This document shows, one piece after another, positions 22,738-32,200 of a stretch of 64,000 nt of DNA. The stretch is taken from NCBI GenBank assembly GCA_034770075.1, contig CM068383.1:49805222-49869221 (forward strand), read 5' to 3'. The position numbers and the translations under genes were made by a program. The notes under the pieces were generated by a model, which was not told the DNA's origin, searched no databases, and saw only the letters and a list, made by a program, of their open reading frames with translations. The DNA is from Aralia elata. Its lineage: Eukaryota > Streptophyta > Magnoliopsida > Apiales > Araliaceae. Numbering within the stretch: position 1 is the stretch's first letter; every line of letters begins with the position of its first letter.

Positions 22738-25202
22738 TGTCACGCCCCGAAAATCCACCTGCTAGCTTCTTTTAGCCAGGTCGGACTTCGTGCTGACTTG
22801 TATATCCTTATTCAAAACATTCATTAATTTAAAGGCAAAGTACACAATAAGTTTCTATAAAAACTCGCAATATAATGGATTTGAATCGTATATAGAAATC
22901 TTAACTTCTAATAATCAGAGTATAATGCGGAAAAGTGAAAATATTATAAAATATCATTTGTTCATTGTTACAACATTCCCAGATAACTTGTTCTTATTAC
23001 AAATAAGTCCTAAAAGACTTAAAAACAAATCTCCATTTATCTATCCGAGACTTGCAGTATTAGCAACCAGGCAGTTCCCAGGAAAGAGGGGGCTCTCCAT
23101 TAAAACGACGCACAATTAAATGACCTAACCCCTTTCCTTGTCAGAACTTTCTAGACATTGCCAATAATGTTAATCTAGCATAGTTTAAATACTTCTATAT
23201 CTTCAACTTTCTTTGTACCTTCAGAATCGTCTAGTAAATCTTCCTTGGCTGTAATTTGTTTTAGGATAATTGCAAGAATGAGCATAAGAATGCCCAACAA
23301 GTCTAACAGATATATATATGAGAAGAGAATCACCTTTTCAAGATATATATATACAGAATAAGCTGATACAAGATTTCAATGATTATCAATATAGTGAACT
23401 GAGTGGTTCCCCACCCACGAACTAATGAATTAGTTCCCCGTCTCATCACTACTACTACAATTGTATCAACAGTGTATATCGCTTCTACGATACCTCTACA
23501 CTGCGACAAATGTTACCTCAGTGAGTTAGATCGGTTTCATAACGCATCTTAAACTCTTGCCCATACAAGAGAGTTGTTCAACTCAGATACAAACATGGTT
23601 TTCAATTGAAATTCGACAATCACTATCACGTTGCACATAAAAGATAACAAGCATGTTAATGCACGGGGTGCAAAAGAAACAATACTTGCATAACAATAAA
23701 CCTCATAAATAAGACACGTTATTGCACGGAGTGCATTTCAACAATTAAGTAGACTTGCGTTATTGCACGGAGTGCATTTCAACAAATAAGTAGACTTGCG
23801 TTATTGCACGGAGTGCATTTCAACAAATAAGTAGACTTGCGTTATTGCACGGCGTGCATTTCAATAAATAAGTAGACTTGCCTGAATATGGATAATATGT
23901 TAACGCTAATATGTCATTTCTCGCTCAATCTCCTTAAGTGTAAGCTCTAAAACTTTTATCCTCCAAGCTTTTCCTTTCCTTGGATTATGCTAGGCTAATT
24001 AAGCATTTTAACGATTAAATATTTTAAATTTTATTCCGGATATCATAACCGCTTATAAATAAGACTCCTGCTAATATACATGAAATAATTTCAGCATTAT
24101 AACTGCATATAAAATGAATATTCATCAACTATATTTAAAATAAATTGAGCATTATAACTGCTTATAAAATGAATATTTGGCTATTATATTTGAGATAATT
24201 TCAGCATTATAACTGCTTATAAAATGAATATTTTTACTAAATAGTTGAATTATTTTCTAATATATAAGAGAAATAAATCGGACATTATAACTGCTTCTAA
24301 ATTGGACTTTTGTACTATATACTTAAAATAATTTGGGCATTATAACTGCTTATAAAAGTATATTTTTACTAAATATATAAAGAAGAATGAAAATAATAAC
24401 CACTAGAGTAATACCTCTTGTAGTTGCTAGCTTTACTTCCAATCGCGTAGCGCTTCGATACTTAGAAAGTAATTTTTACCTCACAATATCTCTCAGAATA
24501 TAAATATAGAGTGTTTTTGCTCTTGAACTGCTCTTGACATAGTAGGAAATAATGAAGAACTAAGCTTTCAATTTATAGGAAAACTAAGTTTCGCTAATTG
24601 CACGTTAGGGGCTCGGCTTATTACACTTTGCACCCGACTTATTACACTTTGGTACCTAGGTTAATTACACTTTCAGCTAAGAAAAAGTGGTTAATTACAC
24701 TTTAGTACCTAGATTAATTACACTTTAGTACCTAGCGTGTGCCAGGCGTAAGCTGGCGTGCGCCGGGCGTAAGCGGGCGTGTGCCAGGCGTAAGCACGAC
24801 AAAGCATAAGCACGACAAAGCGTAAGCACGACAAAGCGTAAGCACGACAAATCACTTTGTCATTTCGAAGCACGACACAGCAGCTTACAAAAAATAATTT
24901 GTCAGGACACTTCTCAGTGAATTCGCCGGACGCACGGCAAATCATTTTGTCCATGTAAGCACGACACAGCTGCTTGGCGAAAAATTTTTATTTGACCAAA
25001 TTTATCGTTTATACGATATAATCACAAAACACCTACTTCAAAATATCATTTGGATCTTTATTTAAGCACATATGATACAAAATTTGAATCTCATTGGGGT
25101 TTAAGATTTTAAACTTCTCGATACCTAGTTTTAGGTCACTAAATTAACCTCTAACCATATACGATCGTATTTATAAGCCTCATAAATATTCAAGGTATTA
25201 CA
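22738..25202 (-). repeat. Right (5') LTR of the coding-less gypsy element (LTR type 4)
   Basis: Complete TG...CA LTR of 2,465 bp. - strand promoter TATAAAT lies near 24572 and the donor-like ACAAGAG/GTATTAC near 24414. The acceptor-like ATTACAG is followed by a frame AKEDLPDD near 23250, as in the left copy at 20513. Equivalent open frames at 22790-23119 and 20055-20384 are LTR duplicates, not genes. Confidence 0.88.
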
Positions 25203-25534
25203 GTTTTACGGATGCCTATAACTTATTAGAGACTATGGCTGCCAATATTTATCAATGGCCTTCGGAGAAGAAAATGCCACAAAAGGCAGCAGGAAATTTG
25301 GAGGTTGATATTGTTAGAGTATCCACACCATAATCAACCACCGTTGGAGAAGAAAATGTTGCTGCTGAAATGGAAAAGGGAAAGAATGGGGAACAAGATC
25401 ATAAATTAAGCAAAGATCCAGCTTGGAGTTCTGATAATATTAAACAACCTTCAATTGTGCTCCTTATGCCTTTTCCGCAAGTCCTTGTGTTCCCTGTGCA
25501 TAACCACATCCCGGTCGCTGAAGTATTGGATTAA
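25203..25534 (+). pseudogene. Athila-like gag, C-terminal part (unit 2)
   Basis: Continues the gag frame broken at 15980: TDAYNLLETMAANIYQWPSEKKMPQKAAG, then a jump (NLEVD/IVRVS) over the zinc-knuckle and coiled-coil region that unit 1 retains. A stop at about 25332 precedes STTVGEENVAAEMEKGKNGE and the end at TAA 25532. The two units therefore carry different internal gag deletions but the same 3' end. Confidence 0.82.
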
Positions 25535-26042
25535 ATGCCTAGATCCGTGGAGTTCATGGAGAATAGTCTATCTAAAAAGAGCAAGCTAGGCGAATTTGAA
25601 ATAAAGGCTCGTTCGAAGAAGAAGCATACAAATGTTACCTTACTACCGATGGACGTGTCAATCACTTCTCAAAGGGGAATTGGATAGAAAATCAAGAAGT
25701 CAGGCTGACGACTATAAACTAAGCGCTTATTGGGAGGCAACTCAAGTTTAAATTTCAGTTTTGCAATTTAGTTTTGTAGTTTTACTTTCTGTTTTAGTTA
25801 ATTTCATATTAGTTTGGTTAAATTTTAATTGTATGTTAGGTAGGTTTAATAATAAAAGGTTTCTCCAAGTGCACTAACTCTGAAATTCTAGGCTCACCCA
25901 AGTTCAGTCTCCTATGATTCTAATGTTCCTCCCCAGACATAACAGACGAGGACACGGATAACTGTTAATTACTAGGGAAGTCCTCTGCCTATACTTTTTA
26001 TTGCTTACATTGAAGACAATGTCTGTTTTAAGTTTGGGGGTA
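25535..26042 (+). other. 3' untranslated tail and polypurine tract of Athila-like unit 2
   Basis: Near-identical to 7152-7659. The polypurine tract AAGTTTGGGGG ends at 26040, then TATGTGTGTAATATCGCAGG marks the next LTR start. Confidence 0.75.
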
Positions 26043-26105
26043 TGTGTGTAATATCGCAGGTAACCAAAAATAAAACCTTACTGCAAAAAATATTATACGT
26101 GCGTT
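26043..26105 (+). repeat. Start of Athila-like LTR 3
   Basis: About 60 bp matching 7660-7721, then the same junction to LTR type 3 as in LTR 2. The shared junction shows that LTR 2 and LTR 3 descend from one already-interrupted LTR. Confidence 0.55.
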
Positions 26106-29022
26106 GTAACATTTGTATACCTATGATGAAGTGAATATATAATAATATATTTACTGTATGTAAATAAATTGTTATAAACAATTTATACATGAAAAGGAAA
26201 TAATTAAATATATGTATACTAAATTAGTGTATACATTAAATACGGTGAATTAAAATAATGTATGATATTAAATTATTTTAATATGGTGAAATTATTGCAT
26301 TAAATAAATTATTTTTTAATTCATGTATATATTCTATTTTAGGGAAAATATCATGGAATGTAATACATTATTTGTAACATATTATATGTGTAGTATAATG
26401 TATATGTAATACAAGTACTGCATATATGTTATATATATTAGTAAGGCAAAAGTTGGATTATATACCATATGTAACCTTCAAGTAATGGAATAACTAAGTC
26501 TGAAAACATAGTAGGAGCTAGCAGTTTAGGATGACAATAGACTTATATACTCATCCAGCCTAAACCGTAGCAACCAAGCTATTGATGTGGGGAGCAAGTA
26601 AAGCTTTGGCTATAAAACCAAAAGTCCAGCCCCAATCCCCAGTTCTTTTGATCCCAAGCATCTCAATAATAAATCTCAAATACTAGTTTTTCATTCCTGA
26701 GCAAAATTGTCCAAACTCACTTTCTCTCAAATCTTTGAAGAGCTAGGTTTACAATCATAAAAAGGAATTAGGAGAAAAACTCAAACAATCAAGAGGTATT
26801 GTTAAATTCTTGCTATATAAAGAACAGTATGATTTGAGGAAATAATTGTTAATGTTGATTATGAATGACTTCCATTGAAAATCTAGAGTAGATTGTAATT
26901 AAAATCTTATGCAAGCTAAGCTCTCAAACCAATGATCATTTGTTGTTTGATAAACTATTCAAGAGAAATTTTCTTTTAAAGTCATGAACATTGAGAAAAT
27001 TAGTTTATGTAATTAAGTTCTGTGTGATTCAAAATAGTAGTAGTGTTTAGTTATAGTTAGGGGATTGCAGCTAAGAAGCATTACAGATGATTTGGGGTGT
27101 TTTTTCCCAAGCTCTACTGAAACAAAGCCTGTTCTGGGTATATCTCGAAGTGGCGCGGCCGCGCCACTTCCCAAGCCAAAACTAGTGTGGTCGCGCTGGT
27201 CCTCAGAAATGAAAAATGGTTTTCTTTATAATTTTAACTTCTGGGCATGTGCAGATAAGTCATATATGCAGTATTAAGTGACTCAAATGATGTCCCATCT
27301 AGCTAGACATGTATTGACTGAATAAAGCATGGATTTGATAAATATTTCTAAAAAAGTTTTGAAAAGTAAACTTATGACCCTGACTTAGTTAAAATCATTT
27401 AAAAATTTCGGTATATGTTCTGTGTTTATATGTATTTCAGATGATGTTAGTCAAACCAAGAAGTTGTTTGAGCTATCTAAACTTAACTTACTAAGGGATA
27501 TCAAAAGAAATATTAACTTATTTGATAATAAAGCTAATGGGGTCCCAATTCTGATGAAGAACTCCTTTGTTATGTGTTATATGAGATAAAGAAGGGTCCT
27601 AGCATGCCGCTAAGTATACAGGGAGATAAAAATCCCAGTTCTGAGCCTGAATGGGAGTAGCGCGACCGCGCCACTCCCAGGTCTAAATGCCCCCCACTGC
27701 AGAGTTATCAAAGTTGTTTTAACTGTGGTCTGAGGTTTAGGACATGTGCATATAAGTATTTTAACATATGATTCATGCTCAGAGTGGTGTTTTGATTGTT
27801 CAAACATATAATGGTTATGTAGAGCCATGAGTTCAAAAGGTTCTAAAAGAGATTTCTAAATAAAACTTTCAAAATGAAAGCAAAAGAAAAATATGCAACA
27901 ACGTGGAATATATGTCTAAGTATGTGCAGCTAATATGTATAACAAGTTGGTATACGTGTGTCGTATGTGTATATAACTAATGTATGCCTATACATGATTA
28001 TACATTGTGTAGGATACATGAAGTAAGCTTAAGTTAGAACGGTAGTCATAAACTACGAGAAAGGCAAGTATCATGGACTTGTTACCTTTAAGCAAGTTTC
28101 TTTAACTCTGTTCGAATTGTATATTGAAGGAAAGTTTATATGCTATGTAAAGTTATCAAAATCTTTGATATAGATTGTTATGGTGCGTACTTATTGAAAT
28201 TCAGTATGCATAAACTGTTTAAAAGCAGTCTAAGCCATTTAACTCGGCTAGACACAGATTAAAGTATTTCAATTCTTTTATATTAAGTCTTGAAATATTA
28301 TTGCTGAGTAGATAGAGTTGTCCAACTAAATTGCTTTGGTTTAGGCCCCAGACTGAGAATGAATATCCCTGAAATGGGAAATTTTATATTGCGCCAAAAG
28401 GCGGTGACGATGAATGCAAATGTCATTCCTGTAAGATAATATTGATCAATACAGGGCATAACGGGCTGATCACCCACCGTGCCCGTAAGCTAGATGGTTT
28501 ACAAATAAATTTCTGTTAAAACCTTTTTAGAAAAATGAAAAGGAAAAGTTCATGGTCTTGTGACCACTCAGCATTTAAAAGTCAGTATGTTGTTTCGAAG
28601 ATATTAACAAGATTTATTACAGTTGCTTTACAATCTTGATCTACTGTCAAAACATATCTCAAAGAAAATATTTATTTCTTACATATATTATTGTTAACTA
28701 TTATTACTTGCTGAGCAATTGAATGCTTATTCTTGATTTGAATATAAATGTTTTCAGCTAAGCATGATCGAATAGAAGGGTCCGGAAAAGACAAAGGCAA
28801 GGGCAAGCTTAATGAATAGACGGAGATGGTTACTTATAATAAATAGGCTTTTGTGATGTAAATACAATATCTATCATGTAAAGAAGTAAGTAAGTAACTA
28901 AAGGTCTTCGTACCTGGGATAGATAACTCTGTTGTAATAATTTATTAATTAATATGATGAATGGGTTGTATTGTGTTGCACTAAATACGGGTTTGAAGGT
29001 ACCCGAATTTGGGGGCGTCATA
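26106..29022 (+). repeat. Gypsy-type LTR (LTR type 3, copy b), about 2.9 kb
   Basis: TGTAACATTTGTATACC to TTTGGGGGCGTCATA, with a one-base change from the expected CACA end. It has TATAAAA at 26611-26617, donor-like AATCAAGAG/GTATTG at 26795/26796, GCGC palindromes at 27147-27170 and 27652-27679, GGGCTGATCACCC at about 28470, CTTGCTGAGCA at 28707-28717, and acceptor-like GTTTTCAG ending 28757. A frame ending GSGKDKGKGKLNE-stop closes at 28819. No matching 5-bp target duplication is seen at the ends, so an end may be recombined. No coding region adjoins it. Confidence 0.75.
27147..27170. repeat. 24-bp perfect GCGC palindrome in LTR type 3
   Basis: GAAGTGGCGCGG and its exact reverse complement, no spacer. 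It recurs with one central mismatch at 8765-8788 and as a 28-bp imperfect version at 27652-27679. Possible protein-binding or cruciform site. Function unknown. Confidence 0.85.
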
Positions 29023-29450
29023 GTAGTAATGCAAGTAAGAGTCGATCTCACAGAGTGTGATTAGTCTAAATTTATGCTTTGTTTACTATAGACACCCGAA
29101 ATTTTGCATATATTTTTTAACCCTGGCAGGAGGACAAAAGAGACATTTTAGCCGGAGGACGAGACACCCGAATAGAGGATTTCGGGGCTCAGATTAAAGT
29201 ACACGAAGTTACCATGATGAATAGCAGGCGAGGAACTATGCAAGGCATGATGGCTGACTGTCTGGCGTCTACAAGAAGAATCATTTCTACATTTTTTCCT
29301 ATTTTCTCAGATCCAGAATTGGCCAAGCTTTATGTTACTATGTAGTTCTGTAAAAAAGCTTTTCGGAAAGGTATGGCACACATCCCAACTATTCCTAGAT
29401 TGAAAGTTACGAGCATTTCAGCACGAAGTACGAAAAACTAACATCGCGAC
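29023..29450 (+). repeat. LTR remnants: 60-bp linker, then Tat-like LTR start
   Basis: 29023-29083 (GTAGTAATGCAAGTAAGAG...) matches nothing else here. 29084-29450 begins TAGACACCCGAAATTTTGC and aligns loosely with the next 370 bases, including GGAGGACAAAAG and GATTGAAAGTTACGAGC. It looks like a truncated sister LTR. Confidence 0.5.
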
Positions 29451-31740
29451 TGTAGACACCCAAAATTTGCGTATTTTCCTCTAACAATGATAGGAGGACA
29501 AAAGTGTCATTTAACCCTAAGGTCAAGAAGTCCAAGTAAGGATTATGAGTCCAAGAACAAGTATTCGAAGCTCCCACAAAGGCCTCCAAAACAATCGACT
29601 ACGCAAAGTAAGGCAAATGACTAGCCGACATCTACCAAGGGATGGTTTTTCCCCTTTTTCCCTATCTTCCCGAACTCAAAATGGTATGACATGTCTCCTA
29701 ATTCTTCCCGGATTGAAAGTTACGGGCGTTCTAGTGCACAACATGAAAAATAGACTTTATGGCACGAAAACTGAGCAAGTGGGGCCCACCTTAGGTCAAC
29801 CGTAGGTGCATCTACAGCTGCCTAGGGAGACCTATAAATGGGTGAAATTTCAACCATTTTGGACGAGGATAGCATTGTTAGATAGAGAAAGTGTGCACTT
29901 AGTGAGAGTAACACCCAAAAATCTCTCTAATACTCATCAAGATCTAGCTATTCTCATCAAATCTCATCAAATTAGATCCAAGCCATCTGGATTCAAGCTC
30001 AAAAAAGAGGATTTCACCATTCCCAATGTGAAAGACTCATTTTTTATGTATATTTAATGTAAATTTGGTAGATCTAGCAACAAATCTAGCATAGATTCGG
30101 TTTTTATGGAGAAAGATCTAATTTTTATATAGATTCAATGTAGATCTAATATATATCTCGTTTATTTTGGCGAAAGATTCGATTTTTATATAGATTTGAT
30201 ATAGATCTATTAGATCTAGTATAGATCTTGTCTATTTTATACGTTGTTGTGCTTGGATTTGGTTTGTTTTCCGATTAATATTGTGTTGAGGCTCTCCCTG
30301 CATCCTAGATCTATATCTAGGGTATAAGGATCCTTTTTTATAGGATTATGGATGGTTAGAGATGATTTCCTATGGTTAAAATCTCCTCTTAATCATCCGA
30401 TGATATCCTCAAGTCAATTTATCGATTTCGGCTTAGATCCGACTCGTTTTACCGATTATTTTGCTTGTGCGATGTTAAAGTTTGAATCTTTTCACTAGAT
30501 CCACCCTAGATCTAGCCTGGATCTAGCTTGTTATCGGTTTCAAAGTTCAAAGCTTTAACCTTTATGCTAGATTTGACTTAGATGTAGTGTGAATCTAGTC
30601 ATTTTCAATGTTTTTAAGTCGATTTTGCTTACCCCGTAAAACCCTATATTCGTATCTAATGGTGAGGGTGTCCCACCTACCCGCCGTCAAGGGATTCTAA
30701 TTATTGAATCACCTGATAGCCAGTTTGGGATATATTTCTCGATATTAAATTCCGATTATATCATTGTATAGATCCAGGGAATCTTAGATCTACGAATTTA
30801 TTTCCACGATTCTAAGTCCCGTCAATGGATCTCATCAATACATACTATTCCCTCGCGATGTTGCCTTCGGTTATACGATCTACGGGATAGGGTTACGGAG
30901 TCCTTTCATAGATCTCCTTTTATCATTTATTTTCTTATTTTAATGTATTGTTTATCACGATGTGACCCTAGGAATCTTGGAGTCAGGATCCTTGAAATGG
31001 ATTTTACCATGATTCCCACAATGGACGTTATTTCGATTGTAAAGTCATTACCCGATCATTGTAAATGTAAATTTGGGCCTTAAAACGGTATCGAGGGTTT
31101 CATCCCATAAAAATCGGATTTAAGGCCCCGTGATAGTGAAAATTGCGATTGCGGGTGTTCGAGGCTATTGAGATGACTTTCATGCCCACAGATCACCCCG
31201 ACCTTATTTTGATGCTTAATTTCCCGTTTATCACCAAAAAACGATTTTTAAATAAAACAACGAAGATATTCTAAGAATTAAAATCAAACCGCGTTGGGTT
31301 AGTAAGACGATTTTAAGTTAAAACTGAAAGTAACGAAAAATCTGGATTCCTATTTGGCGAAGGGTCCGAAAACCATGTTTTTCAAAAAATGTCACCTTAA
31401 AACTTTTATCAAATCAAAGCTAAAATGAACTTTTCCCCAAATCAAATCCTTCGTGCATAGGTTTAAAGAGGTTCGAAGTTGCTTTCAAAATAACGCACTT
31501 CCCACGATTTCGACTCAAAGCTAAGAAGATTTTTCCCCAAATTACACACACACACACTTTACACTTAAGAAAACATCAAGATGCAGTAACCATGTTTTCA
31601 CAGAAGTCGGGAGTGCCTAACACCTTCCCCTCGCTTAAACAAGCCCCCAAACTCTATGAATCTCGGTTTCGAGATCAATTTTACGGAGTCACATATTAGG
31701 CCATGTTTCGAGACTAACATAGTTTTAATAAATGCATGCT
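29451..31740 (+). repeat. Tat/Ogre-like gypsy LTR, about 2.2 kb
   Basis: Starts TGTAGACACCCAAAATTTGC. It has a TATA-like CCTATAAATGGG at about 29831 and near its 3' side GGGAGTGCCTAACACCTTCC at 31609, a motif I associate with Tat/Ogre-type LTRs. Many ATCTAGATC-like repeats lie at 30060-30610. The exact 3' end and internal region are not identifiable. No open frame resembles gag or pol. Confidence 0.55.
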
Positions 31741-32200
31741 ATTTAGAAGAGATATACTTTTTAAGAGATACGTTTTAAATCCATCATATATATATATATA
31801 TATGATACCAAGTCACTAAATTTAAACTGCTAAATTAATTTGGGACTCACTAATAACTCAGCATTGATATAGATACATAGATGCAAAAATATTAAAATTA
31901 CGTATAAAAATGAATGGAATCGCTTTGATTGATTGCCTTACTTATTCAGGGGGGGAGTGGAGCCTGCCTGTCTGAATTGGATGGTCGGATAACTTTCTCC
32001 TTTCTTCTTTCTGAGTACCTTACTGCGGAAATAGTATTCCTCTATAACTATCGATATCATGATGTAAGCCCTGATGCCATCCAATTAACCATTTGTCCCG
32101 TAACTATCGAGATCATGATGTAAGCCCTGATGCCATCCAACTAACCATCTGTCCTATGAACTGAGTTTGGTAGGTGAGAGAAGGCAGAAGGAATCTAACA
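31741..32200 (+). promoter_or_regulatory. Upstream region of the aldo-keto reductase gene
   Basis: About 460 bp between the last retrotransposon sequence and the gene start. It has a (TA) run at 31785-31803, no convincing TATA box, and a tandem duplication close to the ATG (next entry). The native promoter must be compact, or lie in or beyond the adjoining LTR. Confidence 0.4.
32045..32156. repeat. 56-bp tandem duplication in the 5' leader/promoter
   Basis: Two adjacent 56-bp units (32045-32100 and 32101-32156) share TAACTATCGA, ATCATGATGTAAGCCCTGATG and CCATCCAA...AACCAT with only a few differences. They end 45 bases before the ATG at 32201, so they probably lie in the 5' untranslated region or core promoter. 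Confidence 0.88.

Larger units (their letters stand above)
15981..25202 (-). mobile_element. Coding-less gypsy (chromovirus-type) element with two 2.5 kb LTRs
   Basis: Inserted in Athila gag with target duplication GTTTT (15976-15980 and 25203-25207). The - strand LTR reads TGTAATACC...GGGGCGTGACA. Right (5') LTR: 22738-25202, 2,465 bp. Left (3') LTR: 15981-16025 plus 20048-22479, split by a younger solo LTR. Only 258 bp lie between the LTRs, holding the primer site and polypurine tracts but no gag or pol. The two LTRs are very alike apart from an indel near 21470-21510 and a different number of ~40-bp repeats. A full-length relative must have supplied proteins if it moved in this form. Alternatively the coding part was deleted after insertion. 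Confidence 0.9.

Noticed and set aside
15981..25202. Assembly artefact: false duplication of a ~2.5 kb segment.
   Set aside because: The two copies have LTR ends, a primer site and tracts between them, a 5-bp target duplication outside, and private indels.
29545..30057. Two consecutive + strand frames of 83-86 codons.
   Set aside because: They lie in Tat-like LTR sequence, resemble no protein, and one crosses the LTR's own TATA region.
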